From Stentor roeselii (Eukaryota; Ciliophora; Heterotrichea; Heterotrichida; Stentoridae): a stretch of DNA of 64,000 nt. Of the stretch, positions 8,808 through 17,346 are shown piece by piece (position 1 is the first letter of the stretch; each line of letters begins with the position of its first letter). The position numbers and the translations under genes are program-made. The notes below the pieces were generated by a model that was not told the origin of the DNA, did not search any database, and worked only from the letters and a program-made list of their open reading frames with translations. The stretch covers positions 149,674-213,673 of the forward strand of contig RSEH01000026.1 in the NCBI GenBank assembly GCA_006503475.1, written 5' to 3'.

Positions 8808-9800
8808 ATGGGAGCTAACTGTTTGTCATGCAATTGTGGAAGACAAGATACTGAGTGTATTTCAGAATTTGATTTAGATGACCAGACAACAGTGACTCAG
8901 AGGCTTCAAAACCAGGCACCGTCTACTGATCCAGGAGCTCAAAGTGTTGATATCAGCAAGTTAACTAAAATTCAAGCAGCGTGGAGAGGACACCGTTCTC
9001 GAAAGTTTCTTTCTTCTTATTTAAAATCGAAAAGCCACTTTGCCTTCGATGAAGCAAAAGAAAAGATCACACAAGAAACCCCCGAGCGTGAAACGCGAGG
9101 GCCTTATAAGTTCAAATCTGGAGCGATTTATTCAGGCGAATGGAAAAACGGAATGCGAGACGGTTTCGGCACTCAGACCTGGCCTGACCAAGCCCGTTAC
9201 GAAGGTCAATGGTTTCAAGGAAAAGCGAACGGCCTTGGAAAGTTCATTCATCCCGACGGGGACATTTACGAAGGAATGTGGAAAGATGATAGAGCGAACG
9301 GTTCAGGGACTTACACTTGTGCAAACGGCGCTTTTTATTCAGGCAACTGGGTAGATGATGTTCAAGACGGTCTGGGGAAAGAAGTCTGGAAAGACGCCAG
9401 CTGGTACGAAGGAAGTTACGTGAATGGCAAAAAACAAGGAACTGGAAGATACGAATGGAACGACGGCAGCCAGTATCAAGGCGAATGGAGAGAAAATAAA
9501 ATTCATGGAAAAGGAGTTTATACCTGGGCTGACGGAAGGGAATATGAAGGTTTGTGGTTCAGGGGAAAAATGCATGGATTTGGAGTTTATACCTGGAAAG
9601 ATGGCAGGAGGTATGAAGGGAACTACTTTAATGATAAGAAACATGGGCAAGGGACTTATGTTTGGAAGGATGGAAAGAAGTACAATGGCAACTGGAATAA
9701 CGGAAAACAACATGGAATAGGATCTCTTGTATACCCTGATGGCACTTCTCGTAAAGGCGAATGGCGCAATGGGCAGAGAATCAGGTGGATAGATAATTAA
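8808..9800 (+). CDS. IQ-motif and MORN-repeat protein with N-terminal lipidation motif
   Basis: The protein has 330 residues. It begins MGANCLSCNC: Gly2 followed by clustered cysteines, a classic pattern for N-myristoylation plus palmitoylation. An IQ motif (IQAAWRGHRSRKF, about 54-66) should bind calmodulin or centrin. From about residue 97 to the end run nearly ten MORN repeats (YxGxWxxxxxxGxG). MORN proteins act as membrane-associated scaffolds at the cortex and basal bodies of protists. I infer a calcium-sensing cortical scaffold. Its stop codon lies only 5 bp from the stop of the opposing gene. Confidence 0.88.
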   Translation: MGANCLSCNCGRQDTECISEFDLDDQTTVTQRLQNQAPSTDPGAQSVDISKLTKIQAAWRGHRSRKFLSSYLKSKSHFAFDEAKEKITQETPERETRGPYKFKSGAIYSGEWKNGMRDGFGTQTWPDQARYEGQWFQGKANGLGKFIHPDGDIYEGMWKDDRANGSGTYTCANGAFYSGNWVDDVQDGLGKEVWKDASWYEGSYVNGKKQGTGRYEWNDGSQYQGEWRENKIHGKGVYTWADGREYEGLWFRGKMHGFGVYTWKDGRRYEGNYFNDKKHGQGTYVWKDGKKYNGNWNNGKQHGIGSLVYPDGTSRKGEWRNGQRIRWIDN

Positions 9801-9805
9801 TGTAA

Positions 9806-10840
9806 TTAACAGCTAATCATCCAGAGTGTCACACTTAAAATCACAGAAAAACTACTGCTACTACTACTGCTCCCCTCTACTCTTATATACGCCTCGTAAT
9901 ACTCAGGCATGTACACCTCCAACACACAGTCCTCAGCATCAACAAGCCAAGGATAGTACTCAGCTTTCCAGTACTCATAAATAAACTCATAATACTTCTC
10001 ACCCCACCAAGTTTTCATACAACTTTCCTCAAACCTCACCATTGTATTACACTTTTCCGCTAAACTTCCTTGACTCCATTCTTTCAACTTCTCAATCAAC
10101 TTCAACATTTCAGGGTCACCTGGAAAAAGTCCACAAAAAGCTTCACCATTTTTGCTTAACCCACAAAGACATTCAGTTTCTAGTTGAAGACCTGAAAGAT
10201 TTTCTGGAGTTGATTTACATGTTGATCCTTTTTCACATTTAAAAGGAGGATTTAACTTGTTTTTTACTTTTTCAAGGCAAATGGTTTTTGAGTCTTTTTT
10301 TCCGCAGATGCCTGAAGAACAGAGAAGGTTTTTGTGAGAAGCTGGGCAAGAATCGACTGATGATCCTGGAAGTAATGAGAAGTAAGGAATGCATTTTGAA
10401 GAGTTGCAACCTGATGAGGGCGAACAGGAGAAGTCTGATAAACAACCTGAAGAACCGGCAGGAAGAAGAGGCTCGCAGAGAAAGGAAGAACTGCAGAAAA
10501 GTCCTCCGTCACAGTCGTAGGAACTTGAACATTTTTCACCTTTTTCTTTACCTTTGCAGACTTTTTTGTAGCAGTAGTTGGAAAAGCAGTCAGATGATGA
10601 TGAACAGGATGTTCCTGGAAAGTTTATTAATAGTCTCTCATCGGATGGCAGATTGCAGGTTGAGTTCGATGATCCGAAGACTGGAGAACAAAAACCTTTC
10701 TTGCAAGAGGAGACATAATAATTCCCATCGATCGAAGCCACACAAGTATTTTCCGAAAAGTGCATTTTGGATGACTTGCATTGATATCGAGGACAAGTGG
10801 CTTCCACAAGACAAGTCTCGATTAACAGAAAGAATAACAT
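9806..10840 (-). CDS. Secreted Cys-rich protein, probably GPI-anchored
   Basis: The protein has 344 residues. An N-terminal signal peptide (MLFFLLIETCLVEA) is followed by about 30 cysteines in small disulfide modules (CSSSSDCFSNYC, CSSSYDCDGGLFC), similar to Dickkopf-type or protozoan surface Cys-rich repeats. The last part is aromatic and acidic. It then ends in a run of serines and a short hydrophobic tail (FSVILSVTLWMISC), which fits a GPI-attachment signal. The exact role is unknown; a cell-surface or extracellular function is inferred. Its ATG is 6 bp after the stop of the DHHC gene on the same strand. Confidence 0.75.
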   Translation of the reverse strand: MLFFLLIETCLVEATCPRYQCKSSKMHFSENTCVASIDGNYYVSSCKKGFCSPVFGSSNSTCNLPSDERLLINFPGTSCSSSSDCFSNYCYKKVCKGKEKGEKCSSSYDCDGGLFCSSSFLCEPLLPAGSSGCLSDFSCSPSSGCNSSKCIPYFSLLPGSSVDSCPASHKNLLCSSGICGKKDSKTICLEKVKNKLNPPFKCEKGSTCKSTPENLSGLQLETECLCGLSKNGEAFCGLFPGDPEMLKLIEKLKEWSQGSLAEKCNTMVRFEESCMKTWWGEKYYEFIYEYWKAEYYPWLVDAEDCVLEVYMPEYYEAYIRVEGSSSSSSSFSVILSVTLWMISC

Positions 10841-10846
10841 TTATTA

Positions 10847-11827
10847 TTAAGGATTTTCAGATGCTATCGGCGAATGAGGACGACTGGAAGAGGATTTGTG
10901 AGGCATTGTAAGTATTTTGCTATCATTTTCTTCATGTTGTTTGCCTATTTTCTTGATTTTCACATTTCGAAGCAAAAAGTTTGGGTCTGAATCGCTTGCG
11001 ACTCTTCTTCTCTGCAAAAACTGAGGATGAGTCTTTTGCCCTCTGATCTTCATAAGACAGTTTATAAGAGAGGAGCGATTTGAGTAAGGGTTGAAGTGCT
11101 TATTCGGCCACAAGTCCTTGATTTTTTCGTTCGTGGTTGTGCCAGTAACAATAAGATAACTATGAAAAACAAGTAACCCAACAACAAAAACAAGTACCAA
11201 AAACAACAGCAATGTCAAAACAAAAGAAATCACCATTCCAACCCCTTTCTCCTGCTCATACCTCGATATATAAGCAAGACTAACCGTAAAAGTAGTAAAA
11301 ACCAGTAGGTTAATACTAAAAAGAAACTTATAAAAAAACACATAATTTCTTTTCCCCACACAATTTCCAATCCAAGGGCAATGATGATCGAATTCTTCAA
11401 CACACAAGTCACAAATAGAACAATGTGAAGTCCTAGGCGGTCGATACAAAAGGCATGTTTTACAAAACTTCATCTTGACTAAAGACCCCTTATGTTGCAC
11501 AATAAGAGGTTTGGGACTTACAATGTATTCATTAAGAGCGTCATCTGATTTTGTGGCGAATGGAAAAGTCTGCTTCGGGATGTACCCCGGCTCTTTTGTT
11601 GACACTCGCGTCAGGTAATACACGCTTGGAGGCACGAATAAGGAAACCAACACTGTCGGGGCGTACGTCGAACGATTGAAGTAAGAAAGAGGGTAAATGT
11701 AAACCAATGCACTTATCAGAAAAGTCAACATACAGGTCATTAAGCCTTTGTACCAGTCTGGACCTATTATTATCTTTCCTTTACAGATGAACTTGTTTCG
11801 TCCTGGCCAGTGCTCTAAAACTTTCAT
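10847..11827 (-). CDS. DHHC palmitoyltransferase
   Basis: The protein has 326 residues. It transfers palmitate from acyl-CoA to cysteines of membrane proteins. The Cys-rich domain at about 121-165 has the full CxxC...HC..C..C...DHHCPWIGNC pattern, with DHHC at 147-150. Four membrane segments are visible (about 29-49, 57-75, 168-188, 200-228). A TTxE-type motif follows the last one (GTTTNE). The N-terminal WPGRNKF...GPD block is typical of family members with this topology, so the start at 11827 looks right. That ATG shares its A with the TAA of INTS9 (sequence TAATG). Confidence 0.93.
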   Translation of the reverse strand: MKVLEHWPGRNKFICKGKIIIGPDWYKGLMTCMLTFLISALVYIYPLSYFNRSTYAPTVLVSLFVPPSVYYLTRVSTKEPGYIPKQTFPFATKSDDALNEYIVSPKPLIVQHKGSLVKMKFCKTCLLYRPPRTSHCSICDLCVEEFDHHCPWIGNCVGKRNYVFFYKFLFSINLLVFTTFTVSLAYISRYEQEKGVGMVISFVLTLLLFLVLVFVVGLLVFHSYLIVTGTTTNEKIKDLWPNKHFNPYSNRSSLINCLMKIRGQKTHPQFLQRRRVASDSDPNFLLRNVKIKKIGKQHEENDSKILTMPHKSSSSRPHSPIASENP

Positions 11828-13422
11828 TATTTATTTTTTAAGAGTTTTTTTAATGCTTTTCGCAACTCCGAGGACTGTGAGTGGATCAGGATTTTGTTGT
11901 TTAGGAAGGTTATGGATGCTTGGTGAAGCTTTAGAATTGTTTTGAACTCGGTTTCGTGGATTTCTGATGGAAAACCGTGAATTTCTAGCTTTTCTTTTAG
12001 TTTTGATGGCCAACTGTCGAAACGGCCTTGATAGTCGTAGTTTTTTAAGGATATGAAACCGGAGACTGGACCTTGTCCCTGATCAATACGAGTCTTAATC
12101 GAAAGAAACTTCGGTAAAAGCAAATCAAATTCCCTTTTCCAATCCTTATCCATAAAAACCATCTTCTCACAAGCAACAACTCCATCAAACGCCCTAGGAA
12201 CAACAACAGTCTCAGCATCAACCCCCTGCAAAAACGTCTGAATTTCCGCCGCAGTTAAACTGACATTCAAATAAGCATTCCTAACAACAAAAGCTTCTAA
12301 AACCGGTCTATAAGGACTTAAAACTTCATCACCAAAATCCTCATCAATTAAAACAATGCAATGTTTATTGTTTTTCTTGGCAAACCTAGAAATAATATAA
12401 TCAGCTTCTCCAAGTCTTAAGCTAGAATCAGCCATCAATAGAATATTTTGATTTTTCAATACACTTCCAAACCCGTCCTTCAAATTTTGCATTACGTGAA
12501 ACATGCCCTTGTCTTTGGCTTGCTCGAACATGAAGCAATTCTGAGGAATGTAAACTTTTTGACGTAAGGCTTGGCTTAACCACTCCACGGAACCTGCAGC
12601 GTATGAAGTAAAAGCACGGGCAGAAGGCGACATGCAAATTGTTTGAATGTTAAAAGCGGCTCCGGCGGAAATGACTGAAGACTCTAGGTCTAGGATTTGC
12701 CAGGATTGGATTGGGATTATTATGCTGCAGTTGAAAGGTAATGAACGACAGGCTTCTAAGATTGTTGAGTAGATTCTTTTTGAAGAGTAACCTTCTTGTG
12801 ATGGACGTGTGTGAGGACTGAATATTATTGCTTTTGATTTTAGCACTACTGGGTTGAATGGAGTTGGGTAACGAGTCTTGTCTAGGCAGGATACGGAGAT
12901 GTAGGAAATGCTTAAGGAACCCCACTCAATAACCCAATTCGCCGACCCAAGACTATGTCCCGAGCTAACAGCAGCAATAGAAATTTCACGAAACTTGAAT
13001 ATCTGATGATAACTAAGCTGCACGACCTGTCTCCAGACCTCTTTCACCGACTCAGAACTATAAAGAAGACTAGTCTCCGCGATACTTCTCTGATACTCCT
13101 CATCCATTTCAATCAACTCCTCACAAATGCTTTGCCCGAGTCGTGAAACAGGGTCAGTCATCAAAATTTTTCCAAAAAACTTTCCTCTCAAAAAAGGCAA
13201 GGCTCTTAAAGTCATGCAAGACGAGATTAAAATCAAGTCAATCTGAGACATGTCTAAAGACGACATCCAGGAGATGTCGTAATTTAACACCTGAGGACTT
13301 GGATTCAGACTTCGTGGCAATAACGACGAGAAATCATCGAAGTTTATCGGGCACTCAAATAAAATTTTCACTCCTGACAGTGTCAGAAGGATGCTCTTGT
13401 CGCTGAGGTTTCGGACTTCCAT
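11827..13422 (-). CDS. INTS9: Integrator complex subunit 9 (MBL/beta-CASP fold)
   Basis: The protein has 531 residues. INTS9 is the catalytically inactive partner of the INTS11 endonuclease in the Integrator complex, which cleaves nascent snRNA and other RNA polymerase II transcripts. Matches to animal INTS9 include DLILISSCMTLRALPF (about residue 60), TDPVSRLGQSICEEL and SSGHSLGSANWVIEW. A C-terminal KLEIHGF... module resembles the INTS11-binding domain. The HxHxDH zinc motif of active relatives is absent, as expected for INTS9. It is shorter than the human protein (658 aa). I choose the ATG at 13422; the longer frame starts at a TTG inside the divergent neighbour. The stop overlaps the DHHC start. 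Confidence 0.85.
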   Translation of the reverse strand: MEVRNLSDKSILLTLSGVKILFECPINFDDFSSLLPRSLNPSPQVLNYDISWMSSLDMSQIDLILISSCMTLRALPFLRGKFFGKILMTDPVSRLGQSICEELIEMDEEYQRSIAETSLLYSSESVKEVWRQVVQLSYHQIFKFREISIAAVSSGHSLGSANWVIEWGSLSISYISVSCLDKTRYPTPFNPVVLKSKAIIFSPHTRPSQEGYSSKRIYSTILEACRSLPFNCSIIIPIQSWQILDLESSVISAGAAFNIQTICMSPSARAFTSYAAGSVEWLSQALRQKVYIPQNCFMFEQAKDKGMFHVMQNLKDGFGSVLKNQNILLMADSSLRLGEADYIISRFAKKNNKHCIVLIDEDFGDEVLSPYRPVLEAFVVRNAYLNVSLTAAEIQTFLQGVDAETVVVPRAFDGVVACEKMVFMDKDWKREFDLLLPKFLSIKTRIDQGQGPVSGFISLKNYDYQGRFDSWPSKLKEKLEIHGFPSEIHETEFKTILKLHQASITFLNNKILIHSQSSELRKALKKLLKNK

Positions 13423-13431
13423 CGAGTTATA
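13423..13431. promoter_or_regulatory. 9-bp interval between divergent start codons
   Basis: Only cgagttata separates the start codon of INTS9 (minus strand) from that of the coiled-coil gene (plus strand). Any bidirectional promoter must therefore overlap coding sequence, unless the plus-strand gene starts at a later Met. Confidence 0.55.
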
Positions 13432-13884
13432 ATGGCTTTTATACCTGTCAGAGAAATTATTTACAAGGACCGCCTGCAACGTGCGAAGGAGGTGAAAGAC
13501 TTTAAAGAAAGTTTTAAGGTGTTTAAAGCAGTTTCTAGGGATAGGATGAAAGAATCACTTGACAGGTCTTTAGAACATATTAAGATTTTAGAAAGTTCTT
13601 TGAGACAGGTTCACTTTTTAAGGGAAAAGAAAAAGATTATCAAGCTGGAACTAGAGGATAATAAAAGAGCTTTGGAAAGAATCGCTGCAAGAAATCGCAT
13701 CAAGGACATCACTGCTGACCAGGACAGGAAAATCAAGCTAAGGAAAAAAATTAACACCCTGGGCAGATATGAAGGTGACTCCAGTCGTTCACCTTTATCA
13801 GAGTCCATCAGTCCAAAGCTGATTTCTCTAAGGAACAAGAGCTACTTATCTTCTCATTTCCTGAAAAACCTCAACTTTTTTTAA
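13432..13884 (+). CDS. Basic coiled-coil protein, unknown
   Basis: The protein has 150 residues. It is strongly helical and charged from about 10 to 110, with heptad-like leucines, and has a Ser-rich stretch with SP sites (SPLSESISPK) at about 120-131. No family is recognised; small basic coiled coils like this are common among ciliate cytoskeletal proteins. The frame opens at ATG 13432, 9 bp from the INTS9 start. A downstream Met around residue 38 is an alternative start that would leave more room for a promoter. Confidence 0.6.
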   Translation: MAFIPVREIIYKDRLQRAKEVKDFKESFKVFKAVSRDRMKESLDRSLEHIKILESSLRQVHFLREKKKIIKLELEDNKRALERIAARNRIKDITADQDRKIKLRKKINTLGRYEGDSSRSPLSESISPKLISLRNKSYLSSHFLKNLNFF

Positions 13885-13957
13885 GCTTTGTTTAAACCCC
13901 TTTTATCTAAGAAATCATTGAAAAATTTATGGTTTCTTCTTGTTTTTATTATAATAA

Positions 13958-14833
13958 ATGTCTTCCGATGATTCTACAAACATCGAAAAACCATTCGTCA
14001 ACTTCTCTCAGCCGATACTTCAGATAGATAATCAGGTGGCTGAATCTTTCACGATAAATGTTCAGGGTGTTAATGTCCTATTCAAGCATAAAGATCAGAA
14101 TCTGCTTCCAATATCGATTTCAGAAATACCTGAACAGATGTTAATGAAAATCAGTACAAAACTAACGTTTTTTCATTTGACTTTCAGTAACAAACAGTTT
14201 CAAGGACTTAAGTCTCCTGATACTTACACGGTTTTCGTCCTTGGAAAAAACATTTTGTTTGATGGAAGCCTTTTCGCATTTAACGAATTGAATATGACTG
14301 GACTGGACTTCGGTGAAGGAGTTTATTATGGCCAGGTGATGAATGAAGTGCCTCATGGATTTGGAGTTCTTAAGATGAAAGGGTGCAAATTTGTTGGAGA
14401 GTTTTTTGATGGAAGTCCTGTCAATAAAGGATTTTTTATTGGACAGTATCGATTGAGTAGTGGACTTTTGTATCAAGGAGAAACTTTTAATCAAAGTTTG
14501 AATGGATATGGAAAGGTTACTTTTCCTAATCAGGATACTTATGAAGGTTATTTATTTGATAATCATTTGCATGGAAATGGGATTTATGTGTTTTCTGAAG
14601 GAAGAGAAGATGAACAGAGAAGATGGTATGAAGGAGATTTCAAAAAAAGTCGTAAGGATGGAGAAGGGACTTATCATTGGAGTGAAAATTGTTACTTTAA
14701 AGGTACCTGGAAAGATGATTTTCCGGAAGGGAGAGGAATTTTCTTTAAAGAAGATGGATCTTGTGTGGAAGGGGTTTGGAAAGAAGGGCAGCTTATTAGC
14801 ATAATCAGTAAAAAAAAGATTGTTAAGGTATAA
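13958..14833 (+). CDS. MORN-repeat protein
   Basis: The protein has 291 residues. The N-terminal 110 residues are of unknown fold. From about 118 to 280 there are roughly six MORN-type repeats (YYGQVMNEVPHGFG, YEGYLFDNHLHGNG, YEGDFKKSRKDGEG, FKGTWKDDFPEGRG). It lacks the IQ motif and N-terminal lipidation motif of the MORN protein at 8808. A membrane or cytoskeletal scaffold role is inferred. It lies 73 bp downstream of the coiled-coil gene on the same strand. Confidence 0.85.
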   Translation: MSSDDSTNIEKPFVNFSQPILQIDNQVAESFTINVQGVNVLFKHKDQNLLPISISEIPEQMLMKISTKLTFFHLTFSNKQFQGLKSPDTYTVFVLGKNILFDGSLFAFNELNMTGLDFGEGVYYGQVMNEVPHGFGVLKMKGCKFVGEFFDGSPVNKGFFIGQYRLSSGLLYQGETFNQSLNGYGKVTFPNQDTYEGYLFDNHLHGNGIYVFSEGREDEQRRWYEGDFKKSRKDGEGTYHWSENCYFKGTWKDDFPEGRGIFFKEDGSCVEGVWKEGQLISIISKKKIVKV

Positions 14834-15364
14834 TAAATATGATTTGAATAGGGATGTTGAAAATTACTGGATAATAGGGTTTGTTTGTTTTTTGTAGATT
14901 ATTTGTTTGATAAACTCTTATGTTTTAAGTTCATAAGTGTTCCTCAAGCTTTATTTGACACTAAAAATAATCGAAAAGTTAAAATATTGAATTCTACATA
15001 GATGTTGGGGAATTTCGTGAAAAAAGTGAATCTTAATTTAATTAGATGATGATAAACTAGACCCCTTGAAATATACGCTAGTAATCAATTATTGTAATTT
15101 TAGATCACAGGTATAATTGAAAATCATCAAAACCATATGGATATTTTGGATTATTAAATTCCATTGGTTTTATTGAATTTTTTGAATCATTTTATAGAGA
15201 TTGGAAAGATTTCAGTGTTAAACCTTACATGATATAGGAAAGATTAATACTGTGAGATATAATCAAAATTCTTATAAAAAATATGTATTTCAACAGGTTT
15301 CTAATTCAGCTGGCTGGATTAACTGGAGTTATCATTTTGATTTAATTAATATTTTTGTTTACTT
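14834..15364. other. Intergenic region, about 530 bp
   Basis: This stretch is AT-rich with no recognised gene. It includes a candidate upstream exon for the next gene: ATG at 15283 followed by about 20 hydrophobic codons ending in TAA at 15343. No 15- or 16-nt GT...AG intron joins it to the downstream frame. Confidence 0.5.
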
Positions 15365-17329
15365 TTGATTTACATAATTATTTACTTTTCTGATGATTAT
15401 GAAGCTCAGTACTCACTCTTAAAACTGCCTAAAGATCTCATCAATTATCCAGTGAATTCTAATCTTTCTGAAACTTCTCTAATCTACAAAGAGAGACACA
15501 AAGCCTCAAAGCTAAAAATCCCAAAAAAATGTTTACCTATTTCATTAGGAATCCTTCCAGAGCAAGACACCGACTATTTTATATCAAAAAAAGTTGAATG
15601 TTACAATAAATTTAACCCAAAATATTTTAAAATCGAAGATGACTTGCTTCAAATCACTTGTTACGGTGAAGCTGAGTACTTTATTGATGATAAGACTTCC
15701 GAAAGGATGATCGGCGAGTACCCAGCTGTATCAAAGTGGAAAAAATATAATTCTCCAGTTAAAATAAAAGGATCCGAATTCGCTTTCGCTAAATGTAACA
15801 ATCAACACTATTCTTTATTAAAAAATCAATTTGATTACTCAAAGTTTAAACAATCACTTGATACTTCTGCAGAGATCTACAACAAAACAGGAACTCGACC
15901 AAAAAAAATAATTTTTATCTATTTGCTGATTGATTCTTTATCAAGGCAAAATTTTTTTAGAAATTTGAATCAAACAGCTACTTTTTTACTTTCTAACCTT
16001 TCTTATTCAGGCCACTTACTGTATGATTTTTTTATGAATAATATAGAGAACTTTGATACGGTCTCGAATTTTGCTCCAATGTTTCTAGGAATGAAACTTG
16101 AAGCGCTTAAAAAAACTTTGAATGCATCGGTTAAAGAAGAAAAAGATAGGGAAAAATTTTTAAAGTATCAAAATCAGTCTGCACTTTGGTCTGAATTTAA
16201 ACGAAAAGGATTTGTGACCCTATTTTCAACAGAAAGTTCAAAAGACTTCATAAGTTCCATAACCGGGCGAGAAATCCTAACAGACCACATAATCGGCGGT
16301 TTCTGGAGAGAAGCATCAAGATCCTTAAAATTCACCGAATTCACAACCTCAGCTCAATGCATAGCAGGTAAGATGCCGCATGAATACTCATTAAACTACT
16401 TAAAAGACTTTTTATCCAACTACAAAGACACAAATCGTGCAGTTTTTTTACACATAAACACAGCTCATGAAGAGACCTGCAGCAGAGTCAAGCAACTTGA
16501 CGTGCCTTTATTGAGATTTTTGAAGTGGCTTATGAAAGACGATACAGAAAAATTATTAATAATAGCAGGAGACCACGGCAGGTATTTAAACCCAGTGAAT
16601 CTCGAGTCGAACAGTGAAAGGTCTTCTCCAGCTCATTTCGTTGCAGCTTCAGCGAGTTTGATGGAAAGGTTAGACCTGCATCAGACTTTTCAAGCAAATC
16701 AAGACAAGTTGCTGAGTCGACTTGACTGGTACGAGACAGTTAAGTCTGTTAGTCTTTTTCCTTATGTTGAAGGAAGAAAGGAACTGGAAAGTGAAGATCA
16801 AAAGGAAGGATTTAACCTTTTTTATCAAAATGTTAGTAAATACAGAGATTGCAGTCATATTCGAGTTCCTAGAGAAACTTGTATTTGTCATAATCAAGTT
16901 ATTAGAAATTTGGAAAAGAAGGGATTTTTTGATTTGGTTTCTATGAGTATTATGATGATTAATTCTTATTTCTCTGAAAAGGAAAAGGAAATTCAATGTG
17001 AAGTAATTAGGAAGTATGAGATTTCTACTGTGATTCAATATGGACCTTTTAATGACTTGAAAGAAACTATAAAAATTTTAGTGTTTTTTGAAAGTGATTC
17101 GAAAAATGCTAGTTTGGTTATTTCTTTGTTGAATAGATATGCGATGACTGCACAAAAGTTGAATAAAAACTTGGGGCTTACTTCGAGTTCAGAAATTATT
17201 AGGCGGATTAATGGAAAGTTGAAAGGGGATCATCGATTGTATAGCATTCGGTCGAGTTTTCCTGAGGATCTTTTGATTGCAGATAAGGATTTGAGGAAAA
17301 TTTGCATAAGAATACAACAATTTAACTAA
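15365..17329 (+). CDS. Sulfatase-fold membrane protein (DUF229-like), N-terminus unresolved
   Basis: About 650 residues are visible. The start of the frame is hydrophobic (LLLIYIIIYF), suggesting a type II membrane anchor. The core has IYLLIDSLSRQNFFR near residue 180, AMFLG-like and HINTAHEE blocks, and IIAGDHGRYL near 400. These are the hallmarks of the DUF229 branch of the alkaline-phosphatase/sulfatase superfamily. The active-site Ser of LIDSLSR and the DHG motif are present. No ATG exists in this frame upstream of about residue 113, so the true start is missing from simple translation. A plausible signal-anchor ATG at 15283 is in another frame. An assembly error, an unrecognised intron or gene decay are all possible. 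Confidence 0.7.
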   Translation: MIYIIIYFSDDYEAQYSLLKLPKDLINYPVNSNLSETSLIYKERHKASKLKIPKKCLPISLGILPEQDTDYFISKKVECYNKFNPKYFKIEDDLLQITCYGEAEYFIDDKTSERMIGEYPAVSKWKKYNSPVKIKGSEFAFAKCNNQHYSLLKNQFDYSKFKQSLDTSAEIYNKTGTRPKKIIFIYLLIDSLSRQNFFRNLNQTATFLLSNLSYSGHLLYDFFMNNIENFDTVSNFAPMFLGMKLEALKKTLNASVKEEKDREKFLKYQNQSALWSEFKRKGFVTLFSTESSKDFISSITGREILTDHIIGGFWREASRSLKFTEFTTSAQCIAGKMPHEYSLNYLKDFLSNYKDTNRAVFLHINTAHEETCSRVKQLDVPLLRFLKWLMKDDTEKLLIIAGDHGRYLNPVNLESNSERSSPAHFVAASASLMERLDLHQTFQANQDKLLSRLDWYETVKSVSLFPYVEGRKELESEDQKEGFNLFYQNVSKYRDCSHIRVPRETCICHNQVIRNLEKKGFFDLVSMSIMMINSYFSEKEKEIQCEVIRKYEISTVIQYGPFNDLKETIKILVFFESDSKNASLVISLLNRYAMTAQKLNKNLGLTSSSEIIRRINGKLKGDHRLYSIRSSFPEDLLIADKDLRKICIRIQQFN

Positions 17330-17346
17330 GAGTATTATTAAAATAC

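Noticed and set aside
10288-10911. Plus-strand ORF of 207 codons
   Set aside because: It is fully antisense to the Cys-rich gene and the 3' end of the DHHC gene; its Arg/Ser/Cys-rich composition is the usual mirror of a Cys/Ser-rich gene.
13423-13479. Longer INTS9 N-terminus
   Set aside because: The extension begins at TTG and would overlap the divergent gene; the ATG at 13422 immediately precedes the conserved part.
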